Below, piece by piece: positions 16,254 through 24,531 of a stretch of 64,000 bases of DNA. A model generated the notes under the pieces. The model made no database searches, was not told the DNA's origin, and was given only the letters and a program-made list of their open reading frames with translations. Position numbers and translations under genes: made by a program. This DNA comes from Pseudomonas sp. 8AS (GTDB lineage Bacteria > Pseudomonadota > Gammaproteobacteria > Pseudomonadales > Pseudomonadaceae), in NCBI RefSeq assembly GCF_902506505.1, contig NZ_LR733406.1, positions 1,165,200 through 1,229,199 of the forward strand. The letters run 5' to 3'. Each line of letters begins with the position of its first letter. Position 1 is the stretch's first letter.

Positions 16254-17969
16254 TTAGCGACCCGTACGGCCGTTGATGAACGACAGGATTTCGCCGGCCG
16301 GCACGGCCTGGGCTTCGCTGTCGCGACGATGCTTGTACTCGAGGTTGCCCTCGGCCAGGCCGCGGTCGCTGACCACGATGCGGTGCGGGATGCCGATCAG
16401 CTCCATGTCGGCGAACTTCACCCCGGGGCTGGTCTTCTTGTCGCGGTCGTCCAGCAGCACTTCGTAACCGGCCGCGGTCAGCTCGGCATACAGCTTGTCG
16501 GTGGCTTCGCGCACGGCTTCGTTCTCGTACTTCATCGGCACCAGGGCGATCTGGAAGGGCGCCAGGGCGTCGCTCCAGAGGATGCCGCGCTCGTCCCAGT
16601 TCTGCTCGATGGCCGCCGCCACCACGCGCGAGACGCCGATGCCATAGCAACCCATGGTCAGGGTGATGGGCTTGCCGCCTTCACCCAGTACCTTGCAGCC
16701 CAGGGCTTCGCTGTACTTGGTGCCGAGCTGGAAGATGTGCCCGACTTCGATGCCGCGCTTGATCACCAGGTTGCCCTGGCCGTCCGGGCTGGGGTCGCCC
16801 TCGACCACGTTGCGCAGGTCGGCGATGGCCGGCAGCGGCAGATCGCGCTCCCAGTTGAGGCCGAAATGATGCTTGCCTTCGATGTTGGCGCCGGCGCCGA
16901 AGTCGCTCATCAGGGCCACCGAGCGGTCGATGATGCAGGGGATCGGCAGATTCAGCGGGCCCAGGGAGCCGGGGCCGGCACCGATGGCGGCGCGGATCTC
17001 GGCTTCCGAGGCGAACATCAGCGGGCTGGCGACCAGCTCGTGGTTGGCGGCCTTGATCTCGTTCAGCTCGTGGTCGCCGCGCACGATCAGGGCGATCAGC
17101 TTGCCTTCCTCGGCGGCATGCACGACCAGGGTCTTGACGGTTTTCTCGATGGCCAGGTTGAACTGGGCCACCAGGTCGTCGATGGTCTTGGCGTCCGGCG
17201 TATCGATCAGGCGCAGTTCCTCGCTGGCGGCACCGCGCGTCTTCTCGCGCGGGATGGCCTCGGCCTTCTCGATGTTGGCGGCGTAGTCGGAAACATCGCT
17301 GAAGGCGATATCGTCTTCGCCGGACTCGGCCAGCACATGGAACTCGTGGGAGCCGGTGCCGCCGATCGAGCCGGTGTCGGCCTGTACCGGGCGGAAGTTC
17401 AGGCCCAGGCGGCTGAACACGTTGCAGTAGGCCTGGTGCATGCGGTCGTAGGTTTCCTGCAGCGAGGCCTGGTCCAGGTGGAAGGAGTAGGCATCCTTCA
17501 TGATGAACTCGCGGCCACGCATCAGGCCGAAGCGCGGGCGGATCTCGTCGCGGAACTTGGTCTGGATCTGGTACAGGTTGATCGGCAGCTGCTTGTAGCT
17601 GTTCAGCTCGTTGCGCGCCAGATCGGTGATCACTTCTTCGTGGGTCGGACCGACGCAGAACTCGCGGCCGTGGCGATCCTTGATGCGCAGCAGCTCGGGG
17701 CCGTACTGCTCCCAGCGCCCGGACTCCTGCCACAGCTCGGCCGGCTGGATGGCCGGCATCAGCACTTCCAGGGCACCGGCAGCGTTCATTTCCTCGCGCA
17801 CTATGGCCTCGGCCTTGCGCAGCACGCGCAGACCCATGGGCAGCCAGGTGTAGAGCCCGGACGCCAGCTTGCGGATCATCCCCGCGCGCAGCATCAGCTG
17901 GTGGCTGATGACCACGGCATCGGAAGGGGTTTCTTTGAGGGTCGAGAGCAGGTACTGACTGGTACGCAT
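16254..17969 (-). CDS. proS: Prolyl-tRNA synthetase
   Basis: 571 residues, the exact size expected for the bacterial-type enzyme with an editing insertion. Class II motifs: motif 2 around [25 protein letters not shown], motif 3 GCYGIGVSR near ~445; the INS editing domain fills ~225-400. Charges tRNA-Pro in the cytoplasm. The start at 17969 ([13 protein letters not shown]) matches family N termini; the open frame runs 15 codons further, without homology-like character. Confidence 0.97.
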   Translation of the reverse strand: MRTSQYLLSTLKETPSDAVVISHQLMLRAGMIRKLASGLYTWLPMGLRVLRKAEAIVREEMNAAGALEVLMPAIQPAELWQESGRWEQYGPELLRIKDRHGREFCVGPTHEEVITDLARNELNSYKQLPINLYQIQTKFRDEIRPRFGLMRGREFIMKDAYSFHLDQASLQETYDRMHQAYCNVFSRLGLNFRPVQADTGSIGGTGSHEFHVLAESGEDDIAFSDVSDYAANIEKAEAIPREKTRGAASEELRLIDTPDAKTIDDLVAQFNLAIEKTVKTLVVHAAEEGKLIALIVRGDHELNEIKAANHELVASPLMFASEAEIRAAIGAGPGSLGPLNLPIPCIIDRSVALMSDFGAGANIEGKHHFGLNWERDLPLPAIADLRNVVEGDPSPDGQGNLVIKRGIEVGHIFQLGTKYSEALGCKVLGEGGKPITLTMGCYGIGVSRVVAAAIEQNWDERGILWSDALAPFQIALVPMKYENEAVREATDKLYAELTAAGYEVLLDDRDKKTSPGVKFADMELIGIPHRIVVSDRGLAEGNLEYKHRRDSEAQAVPAGEILSFINGRTGR

Positions 17970-18062
17970 GTTTGGCCGTTCTGTCGGTTGCGAGGGCAGA
18001 TAATCACTCGGCATTGTACGGTGCCAGTCCTGTGGCGTACAGGATCAGACCAGGAGTAGAAG

Positions 18063-18479
18063 GTGGCCGAATTGACTGCGGAGCAGGTACAGGCGCTGAT
18101 TCGCGCCGGGGTGCCGATGGCCGAGGATATCGATCTGCGCATCGATCGCCTGAGCGCGGATCTGGCGCTGGCCAGGGTGCCATTTCACGGCAAACTGGTG
18201 CGGCCGGGCGGAACCCTGTCCGGGCCGACCATCATGTCGCTGGCCGATGCGGCCATGTATGCGGTGGTGCTGGGGCGCCTGGGGCGGGTGGAGATGGCGG
18301 TGACGTCCAACCTGAACATCAACTTTCTGGCCAAGCCTAAGCCGGTCGACCTGCTGGCGCAGGCACGCATTCTGCGCCTGTCACGCCGACAGGCGGTATG
18401 CGAGGTGCTGCTGTATTCGCTCGGGGCAGAGGAGGAGCTGGTGGCGCATGTGACGGGCACCTATGCCTTGCCCCTTTAA
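18063..18479 (+). CDS. Hotdog-fold thioesterase (PaaI-like)
   Basis: 138 residues starting with GTG at 18063, preceded by CAGGAGTAGAAG. The hotdog motif HGKLVRPGGTLSGPTIMSLADAAMYAVVL and the following VTSNLNINFLAKP are typical of PaaI/YbgC-related acyl-CoA thioesterases. Substrate unknown. It diverges from proS across a 93-bp gap. Confidence 0.88.
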   Translation: MAELTAEQVQALIRAGVPMAEDIDLRIDRLSADLALARVPFHGKLVRPGGTLSGPTIMSLADAAMYAVVLGRLGRVEMAVTSNLNINFLAKPKPVDLLAQARILRLSRRQAVCEVLLYSLGAEEELVAHVTGTYALPL

Positions 18480-18487
18480 GTGCGGAT

Positions 18488-18520
18488 AAAAAAGAACCCG
18501 GCCTAGGCCGGGTTCTTTTT
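18488..18520. terminator. Bidirectional terminator between thioesterase and oprD
   Basis: Perfect palindrome GAACCCGGCC-TA-GGCCGGGTTC (18494-18515) flanked by A-run on the left and T-run on the right, so it works for both converging genes. Confidence 0.9.
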
Positions 18521-18545
18521 GCACTGATTGCAGTAGCGCTAGGAC

Positions 18546-19877
18546 TTACAGCACGTCCAGCGGGTACTCGACGATCAGGCGGGTGTCGTTGAGGTCGGAG
18601 CTATAAGAGTTGTAAGCATCGTTGGCGCGCCAGACGGCGTGACGAACGCGGAAGGACAGGTCTTTAGCTGCACCGTCCTGAACAACGTACTTGGTTTCGA
18701 AGTTCCACTCGTGCTCTTTGCCTTCTTCGCTCGAACCGGTTTCGATGTTGTCACCAGTGATGTAGCGAGTCATGAAGCTCAGGCCTGGAACGCCGTAAGT
18801 GGCCATGTCCAGGTCGTAACGAGCCTGATAGGAGCGCTCGTCTTCGCCGTTGAAGTCGGAGAACTGTACGGAGTTGGCCAGCCACACGGTGCCGCCGCCA
18901 TCGACGCCGTAGTCGTAACCACGATCGCCCTGGGATTGCTGGTAACCCAGGGTGAACTTGTGGGCGCCCAGGCTGTAGGCGGCTGCCAGGCTCCAGATGG
19001 TGTTGTCGCGAGACTCGCGTACGCCAGGAGTGGTTACATTGCCATCATCATCCTTTTCGGTGGTGGCGGATTCGATATAGCTCTTTTCGTAATCGGTCTT
19101 GTAGATGTTGAAGTCGAAGTTCAGGGCCTGCTCTTCCGCCAGCGGCAGGTTGTAGTTCAGGTTGCCGTAGTACTTCTTCCAGTAGTCTTCGACGTCGGCA
19201 GCGTGGATGGCGGCGCTGAAGTTGTCGGTGAAAGCATAGCTGGCGCCAACGATGTCGGCGGCCTTCAGTTCAGCGGTGTCGCGGTCGGTCGATTTCTGGC
19301 TGCTCAGGCCGGTGAAGCGGCCTGCGCTCAGCTCCAGGCCTTCGATTTCGTTGCTGACGATGTAGGTACCGGTGGCGACTTCCGGCAGGATGCGGCTGTC
19401 GTCGGTGGAGAATACCGGGCTGGCGACAAACTGGTTGCCGTACTTCAGGACGGTATCGGAGAGGCGCATCTTGAACGCGCCGCCAACTTCGGTCTGGGTA
19501 TCGTCGCCACGACCGTCGCTGGTCTGGTCGAACTGGCCAGTGCCGTAGCGGCCGCGACCGCTGTCAATCTTGATGCTGGACAGGGAGTGGGCGTCCACGC
19601 CGAAGCCTACGAGGCCCTGAGTGAAGCCGGATTCGTACAGCAGGCGAATGCCCAGGCCGGTTTCTTCGAGGTAACCGTTCTCACGGCTGTTGTACCCGTC
19701 GGTGCTGGAGTCGGCTCCATGCTTGAAATCACGGTTCATGTACAGCGCGCGGTTGAAGATATCGAAGCTGCTGTCTTCAACGAAGCCCTTGGATTCGGAC
19801 TGTGCGCTGGCAAAAGCCAGCTGGGTGGTACCGGCGGTCACGGCCAGGGCCAGTGCGCTCCACTTCATCACTTGCAT
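18546..19877 (-). CDS. oprD: OprD-family outer membrane porin
   Basis: 443 residues: signal peptide (~1-24, ending AFA), then a beta-barrel with alternating aromatic strands and the family hallmarks (GFVEDSS near the N terminus, FNRALYMNRDF, ending in hydrophobic strand VEYPLDVL). OprD porins take up basic amino acids, peptides and carbapenems, or other carboxylates in paralogs. Synteny with proS and slyX suggests the OprD orthologue position, but substrate is not provable here. ATG 19877 preceded by AAAGGAGC. Long AT-richer upstream region (next entry). Confidence 0.88.
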   Translation of the reverse strand: MQVMKWSALALAVTAGTTQLAFASAQSESKGFVEDSSFDIFNRALYMNRDFKHGADSSTDGYNSRENGYLEETGLGIRLLYESGFTQGLVGFGVDAHSLSSIKIDSGRGRYGTGQFDQTSDGRGDDTQTEVGGAFKMRLSDTVLKYGNQFVASPVFSTDDSRILPEVATGTYIVSNEIEGLELSAGRFTGLSSQKSTDRDTAELKAADIVGASYAFTDNFSAAIHAADVEDYWKKYYGNLNYNLPLAEEQALNFDFNIYKTDYEKSYIESATTEKDDDGNVTTPGVRESRDNTIWSLAAAYSLGAHKFTLGYQQSQGDRGYDYGVDGGGTVWLANSVQFSDFNGEDERSYQARYDLDMATYGVPGLSFMTRYITGDNIETGSSEEGKEHEWNFETKYVVQDGAAKDLSFRVRHAVWRANDAYNSYSSDLNDTRLIVEYPLDVL

Positions 19878-20706
19878 TGTGATTGCTCCTTTGGTTTAGA
19901 AGATTCTCGCTACCTATTGATTTAAGGCGGCTCTTTCTTTTTGTGTCGGCGCTAAACTTATAGCACGGCAACTTTGTTGGCGACACTTGCCGCCGACTAC
20001 CTACATTTTATTTACCGATACGTCGCAAAACTGCATCTGCGATGTCGCAGTTCTGTAAGTTTTTGCCGCTTGAGCCATGCTTCGACTCCCCCTTAAAGGT
20101 CTGCAAATCCAATCGCTTAGGCCCTTCCAGGGCACTTGGCGATGGGCGTCGCACCGATCCGGGTGGAGCTATCGCCGACTGTCTGTGTAACAAAGCAACA
20201 TCCGTGCACAAAATGCCAAGTGCCGGGAAAAACTTCTTTGACCGACCGCTCAGTAGGCTGAAAAGTGCCTATGTCGGTCTGTTCGTGCCGATAACCGGGG
20301 CCCATCGTGCTGCCCGGCGATTGCTTGTCGTGTCGTGTGGCGGCCCGTGTGTGCGTTACCGAAAGTGGTTCACTCGCTCTTGCGGATGGTTCGGGTAACG
20401 TTCCATCGGCCACTGAGAGGCCTTGTGTGCGCGTTTTTGGTGCGCTTGCGGGCTGGTGCAGCATTGTTGTGCTTGGTGTCTGCCCGAATTTGCCGGAGGT
20501 GGGTGGCAGTGAGTCGAACGGTATCAGTGTTGCCGCGGCTGAGACGGCTACCGAGCCTGCCTCTGCGGGGAACTGGTGCAGGGTCGCTGCTCTGCCTTGA
20601 TTTGGCGCGTTTGGCCTGTGCCTGCGAGCCTGGGTGAACTGGCGCGATTCTCCCGTTATCCTTGTCGTCTAAGTCCGCGTGGACTCTTGTTCGAGGAAGG
20701 CTCCCG
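19878..20706. other. Long gene-free region between oprD and HIT gene
   Basis: 829 bases with no convincing coding sequence; the open frames on both strands have no ribosome sites and no family-like character. GC is visibly lower than flanking genes, particularly at 19880-20250. A nested inverted repeat lies at ~20026-20070 (arms AACTGC/GCAGTT inside GCAAAACT/AGTTTTTGC). The left part is the oprD promoter and leader; the rest could hold a small RNA, but none is recognised. Confidence 0.5.
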
Positions 20707-21132
20707 ATGTTTACCCTGGATTCGCGTTTGCAGCAGGATACCCTGCCGATTGGCGATTTTCCCCTCTGTCGCCTGCTGTTGATGAACGATGCCAATTATC
20801 CCTGGTTCATCTTGGTGCCGCGGCGCGAGGCGGTCAGCGAGCTGTTCCAGCTCGATATGGCCGACCAGCAGGCGCTCTGGCAGGAGACCACGCGTCTGGC
20901 GGAAACCCTCAAGGATGTATTCGTGGCCGACAAGATGAACGTGGCCACGCTGGGCAATGTGGTCAGCCAGCTGCACATGCATGTGATCGTGCGCCGCCGC
21001 GAGGATGCGGCCTGGCCTGCTCCGGTATGGGGCAAGCATCCCGCGAAGGCCTACAGCGCCGAGCAGATCGCCGCAGTGCGCGAGCGCCTGCGCCTGGTGC
21101 TGGCGGCCGACTTCCGTTTTGTCGAGGAGTGA
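20707..21132 (+). CDS. HIT-domain protein
   Basis: 141 residues. Histidine-triad fold: NDANYPWFILVPRR in the N-terminal half and the active-site stretch NVVSQLHMHVIVRR (~84-97). The first triad histidine is Gln (QLHMH), as in a common proteobacterial subgroup; the central nucleophilic His is kept. Probably a nucleotide hydrolase or transferase of unknown substrate. Start at 20707 (MFTLDSRL) has GAGGAAGG upstream; the frame extends 15 codons further. Three bases separate it from slyX. Confidence 0.88.
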   Translation: MFTLDSRLQQDTLPIGDFPLCRLLLMNDANYPWFILVPRREAVSELFQLDMADQQALWQETTRLAETLKDVFVADKMNVATLGNVVSQLHMHVIVRRREDAAWPAPVWGKHPAKAYSAEQIAAVRERLRLVLAADFRFVEE

Positions 21133-21135
21133 GGC

Positions 21136-21342
21136 ATGAGCCTGGAGCAGCGAATCATTGAGCTGGAAAGCCGCCAGGCCTTTCAGGATGACACCATTGC
21201 CGCCCTCAACGATGTGCTGGTCGAGCAGCAGCGCCTGGTCGAGCGTTTGCAATTGCAGCTGGCAGCCCTGGCGCGCCGCCAGGAAGAGATGCAGGGGCAG
21301 TTCGGTATAGAAGAAGGCGAGGCACCGCCGCCGCATTATTGA
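21136..21342 (+). CDS. slyX: SlyX protein
   Basis: 68 residues; a short coiled coil ([20 protein letters not shown], heptad-like through ~50) ending in PPPHY, the SlyX hallmark. Role not firmly established. Second gene of the HIT-slyX unit, followed by a strong terminator. Confidence 0.93.
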   Translation: MSLEQRIIELESRQAFQDDTIAALNDVLVEQQRLVERLQLQLAALARRQEEMQGQFGIEEGEAPPPHY

Positions 21343-21371
21343 TGTCGATGCAAGCCCCGCTTCGCAGGCCA

Positions 21372-21408
21372 CAGCAACGCCCCGACTGGTTCGGGGCGTT
21401 GCTGTTTC
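21372..21408 (+). terminator. Terminator of HIT-slyX
   Basis: Perfect 14-bp stem (21372-21385 with 21391-21404), 5-base loop, followed by TTTCT. It lies 30 bases after slyX. Confidence 0.88.
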
Positions 21409-21436
21409 TGGGTGGTGGAAAATGGAAAGCCGGGAC

Positions 21437-21578
21437 TCAGTCCATCCGTTCGATCAGCCGGCGAGCGCCGAGCAGATTGATGGCCCTTGTCAGGTTGTAG
21501 GCCTTGTCTTCAGCCCGGCCGCAGGCGGCTAGGTTTTCACACGGTCTGTCTAGCAGGGCTTTTCGTTGCGGCTGACCG
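21437..21578 (-). pseudogene. Possible C-terminal gene remnant
   Basis: On the minus strand an open frame without start codon ends at a TGA at 21437-21439. Its last residues, KAYNLTRAINLLGARRLIER, look like a genuine basic amphipathic protein end rather than random translation. Upstream the frame runs into the ene-reductase gene in another phase. It may be the relic of a deleted gene or mobile element; no family could be named. Confidence 0.3.
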
Positions 21579-22628
21579 CTACAGCCGCGGGTAGTCGATA
21601 TAGCCCGCCGGGCCCTGGGCGTAGAACAGCTCCGGGCGCGGCTCGTTCAGCGGCGCGTCGCTGGCCAGGCGCTCGACCAGGTCCGGGTTGGCGATGAAGG
21701 GCACGCCGAACGCCACCGCATCGGCCTTGCCTTCGGCCAGCCAGGCGTTGGCCTGGGCCTTGGTGAAGCGCTCGTTGGCGATGAACACGCCGCCGAAGGC
21801 CTCCTTGAGCTGCGGGGTCAGGCTGTCGTCGGCGATCCGCTCGCGGGCGCAGATGAAGGCGATCTGGCGCTTGCCCAGTTCACGTGCCACATAGCCGAAG
21901 GTCTCGGCACGGTTGCTGTCGCCCATGTCGTGCAGGTCCGCCCGCGGCGACAGGTGCACGCCGACACGGCCGGGTTCCCAGACGCTGAGCACCGCATCGG
22001 TGACTTCCAGCAGCAGGCGCGCGCGGTTCTCCAGGCTGCCGCCGTACTGGTCGCTGCGCTGGTTGGTGCTGTCCTGGAGGAACTGGTCGAGCAGGTAACC
22101 GTTGGCCGCGTGGATTTCCACCCCGTCGAAGCCGGCGGCCTTGGCGTTCTCCGCGCCGCTGCGGTAGGCCTCGACGATCTCGGCGATTTCCTCGGTTTCC
22201 AGGGCGCGCGGGGTGACGAAGTCCTTGATCGGCCGCACCAGGCTGACATGCCCGGCCGGTTTGATCGCGCTCGGTGCCACCGGCAGTTCGCCGTCCAGGT
22301 ACAGCGGGTCGGAGATGCGCCCGACGTGCCACAGCTGCAGGACGATGCGCCCGCCGTGGGCATGCACGGCGCTGGTCACGTTGTGCCAGCCACGCACCTG
22401 GTCGTCCGACCAGATGCCGGGGGTGTCCGGGTAGCCGACGCCCATCGGCGTGACCGAGGTGGCCTCGCTGATGATCAGCCCGGCCGAGGCGCGCTGCACG
22501 TAGTACTCGGCCATCAGCGCGTTGGGCACGCGGCCTGCGTCGGCGCGGCAACGGGTCAGCGGGGCCATGATGATGCGGTTCGGCAGTTCTAGATCGCCGA
22601 TCTGGATGGGGTCGAAGAGGGTGGGCAT
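21579..22628 (-). CDS. nemA: Old yellow enzyme family ene-reductase
   Basis: 349 residues, FMN-dependent TIM barrel. Seen: LFDPIQIGDLELPNRIIMAPLTR at the N terminus (FMN contact), the substrate-binding HAANGYLLDQFLQDSTN (~180) and SDQYGGSLENRARLLLEV. NAD(P)H-dependent reduction of activated alkenes, nitrate esters or N-ethylmaleimide (NemA/XenB group). Last gene of the ArsR-MFS-ene-reductase operon, 22 bases after the MFS gene. The pairing with an exporter suggests detoxification of electrophiles. Confidence 0.93.
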   Translation of the reverse strand: MPTLFDPIQIGDLELPNRIIMAPLTRCRADAGRVPNALMAEYYVQRASAGLIISEATSVTPMGVGYPDTPGIWSDDQVRGWHNVTSAVHAHGGRIVLQLWHVGRISDPLYLDGELPVAPSAIKPAGHVSLVRPIKDFVTPRALETEEIAEIVEAYRSGAENAKAAGFDGVEIHAANGYLLDQFLQDSTNQRSDQYGGSLENRARLLLEVTDAVLSVWEPGRVGVHLSPRADLHDMGDSNRAETFGYVARELGKRQIAFICARERIADDSLTPQLKEAFGGVFIANERFTKAQANAWLAEGKADAVAFGVPFIANPDLVERLASDAPLNEPRPELFYAQGPAGYIDYPRL

Positions 22629-22650
22629 GGGATGGATCTCCGCGGGTGGG

Positions 22651-23820
22651 TCAGTTGGGGACGGCGATGGCAGCGCCAGAGGCGTTGCCGACAGAGAAGG
22701 TCAGCAGGGTGGCGAGCAGGGCCAGGCCGGCCAGCACGGCGGCGGCCAGTGGCACGCTGGTCAGGCCCAGGCCCTGGCTGATGACCAGGCCACCGACCCA
22801 GGCGCCGAGGGCGTTGCCCAGGTTGAAGGCGCCGATATTCAGGGTCGAAACCAGGTTGGGCGCGGCCTGGCCGAAGGTCATCACGTTGATCTGCAGCGCC
22901 GGCACGGCGGCGAAGGCGGCGGTGGCCCAGAGGAACAGGGTGATCTCGGCCGGGACCAGCGCCAGGCTGGTCCAGCTGAACAGGCTGGAGAGCAGCGCCA
23001 GGGCGATGAACACGCCGCACAGGGTGGTCGCCAGGCGCCAGTCGGCCAGCTTGCCGCCGAGCAGGTTGCCCAGGGTCAGGCCGAGGCCGATCAGCAGCAG
23101 GCTCCAGGTGACGCCGCTAGGCGACACGCCGGTGACCTCGCCGAGCAACGGGGCGATGTAGGTGAACAGCGCGAATACCGCGGCGGAGAACAGTACGGTG
23201 GTCGACAGCGCCAGCCAGAAGCCGAGGCCACGCAGGGCTGCCAGTTCGCTGCGCAGGTCGGCCGGCTGTTCGTCGCGCTTGGCCGGCAGCACGCGCCACA
23301 GGCCGATCAGGGCCAGCACGCCGATGGCCGTCACCGCCCAGAAGGTCGAGCGCCAGCCGGCGTATTGGCCGAGGGCGGTGCCCAGCGGCACGCCGAGCAC
23401 GTTGGCCAGGGTCAGGCCGGTGAACATCAGCGCCACCGCCGAAGCCTTGCGGTTTTCCGGCACCAGGCTGGCGGCGACCACCGAGCCGATGCCGAAGAAG
23501 GCGCCGTGGCAGAGGGCGGTGACCACCCGGGCGATCATCAGCAGTTCATAGTCGCCGGCTGTGGCACACAGCAGGTTGCCGAGGATGAAAATGCCCATCA
23601 GCGCCAGCAGGGCGGCCTTGCGTGGCCAGTTCGAGGTGACCATGGCCATGAACGGCGCGCCGATGGCCACGCCCAGGGCGTAGCCGGTGACCAGCCAGCC
23701 GGCGCCGGGAATGCTCACGCCGAGGTCGGCGGCGACGTCCGGCAGCAGGCCCATGATGACGAATTCCGTGGTGCCGATGGCAAACGCGGACAAAGCGAGG
23801 ACGAGAAGCGAAAGCGGCAT
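22651..23820 (-). CDS. MFS exporter (AraJ/YdhP-like)
   Basis: 389 residues with ~12 membrane helices. The N terminus FAIGTTEFVIMGLLPDVAADL is the signature of the DHA1 arabinose-efflux-like subfamily; the motif A region is present after helix 2 (SNWPRKAALL). Proton-driven export of small organic molecules or drugs is likely. Middle gene of the ArsR operon. Confidence 0.92.
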   Translation of the reverse strand: MPLSLLVLALSAFAIGTTEFVIMGLLPDVAADLGVSIPGAGWLVTGYALGVAIGAPFMAMVTSNWPRKAALLALMGIFILGNLLCATAGDYELLMIARVVTALCHGAFFGIGSVVAASLVPENRKASAVALMFTGLTLANVLGVPLGTALGQYAGWRSTFWAVTAIGVLALIGLWRVLPAKRDEQPADLRSELAALRGLGFWLALSTTVLFSAAVFALFTYIAPLLGEVTGVSPSGVTWSLLLIGLGLTLGNLLGGKLADWRLATTLCGVFIALALLSSLFSWTSLALVPAEITLFLWATAAFAAVPALQINVMTFGQAAPNLVSTLNIGAFNLGNALGAWVGGLVISQGLGLTSVPLAAAVLAGLALLATLLTFSVGNASGAAIAVPN

Positions 23821-23875
23821 GGGCCGGCTCCTGAAACGGGGTGAACGGATTGGCCTGGCGGGGCAGGCTGGGTGT

Positions 23876-24181
23876 TTAGAGTTGAGTGCTGAAGTCTTTC
23901 AGAAAGGCCTGAATGACCTCCTCGTTGCGCTTGAAGAAACTCCACTGGCCGACCTTGCGACTGGTCACCAGGTTGGCCCGCTGCAGGGTGGCGAGGTGGG
24001 CTGACACGCTCGACTGCGACAGGCCACAGCGTTCGAACTTGCCGGCGCATACGCCAAATTCCAGTGGGTGTTCCTGGTCGGCAAAATGCTTGTGCGGCTC
24101 CTTCAGCCACTGCAGGATCTCCCGGCGTACGGGATGGGCCAGGGCCTTGATGATTTCGTCGAAGTCGAGCGGGGTATCCAT
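23876..24181 (-). CDS. ArsR-family transcriptional repressor
   Basis: 101 residues; winged helix with IKALAHPVRREILQWL and recognition helix LSQSSVSAHLATLQRANLV. Two cysteines (~45 and ~52, in FGVCAGKFERCGLS) sit just before the recognition helix, where they could sense electrophiles or redox; the classical ELCVC metal site is absent. First gene of the operon with the MFS exporter and ene-reductase, and it probably represses all three from the palindrome at 24220-24239. Confidence 0.92.
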   Translation of the reverse strand: MDTPLDFDEIIKALAHPVRREILQWLKEPHKHFADQEHPLEFGVCAGKFERCGLSQSSVSAHLATLQRANLVTSRKVGQWSFFKRNEEVIQAFLKDFSTQL

Positions 24182-24219
24182 GACGCGGGTTACCGGTATA
24201 TCGAGATGGGACGAACTCT

Positions 24220-24239
24220 ATATCGGCTCAGTCCGATAT
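24220..24239. promoter_or_regulatory. Palindromic operator of the ArsR operon
   Basis: ATATCGG-6-CCGATAT, perfect 7-bp arms, 39 bases upstream of the arsR-type start, with a related half-site GTATATCGAG at 24197-24206. Its position over the expected promoter fits autorepression. Confidence 0.68.
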
Positions 24240-24363
24240 GGAGATCGTTTGCGCCGATACTGATTATCGACAGGGCTGATGCGTTTGGTGTGGGTGCTGC
24301 AGGCAAGGGCATGGCGGCAGCGAATTCATTCGCTGCCGCAGAAGAGGGGAGAAGGGCTGCGCG

Positions 24364-24531
24364 CTAGTCCTCCAGCTTGGAAAAGTCCGCCTTGACCCGC
24401 ACCGCGCAGTCCGGGCAGGTGAAATCCTCCGGCAGTTCCTCCCAGGTGGTTCCAGGCGCATAGCCCTCATGGGGTTCGCCACGGGCTTCGTCGTAGCGGT
24501 AGCCACACTCCGGGCACTGGTACTGGCTCAT
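24364..24531 (-). CDS. Rubredoxin
   Basis: 55 residues. Two iron-binding pairs: CPECGYRYD (Cys 6 and 9) and CPDCAVRK-like CPDCAVRVKADF (Cys 39 and 42), with the usual GYAPGTTWEELPEDF between. One [Fe(Cys)4] centre carries electrons from a rubredoxin reductase to AlkB. The ATG overlaps the alkB stop (ATGA), so the two are translationally coupled. The second motif has Ala where most AlkG-type rubredoxins have Gly. No rubredoxin reductase gene is in the window. Confidence 0.95.
   Translation of the reverse strand: MSQYQCPECGYRYDEARGEPHEGYAPGTTWEELPEDFTCPDCAVRVKADFSKLED

Noticed and set aside
20370..20795. 141-codon minus-strand frame in the oprD-HIT gap
   Set aside because: No ribosome site, Arg/Ser-rich, overlaps the start of the HIT gene; no family resemblance.
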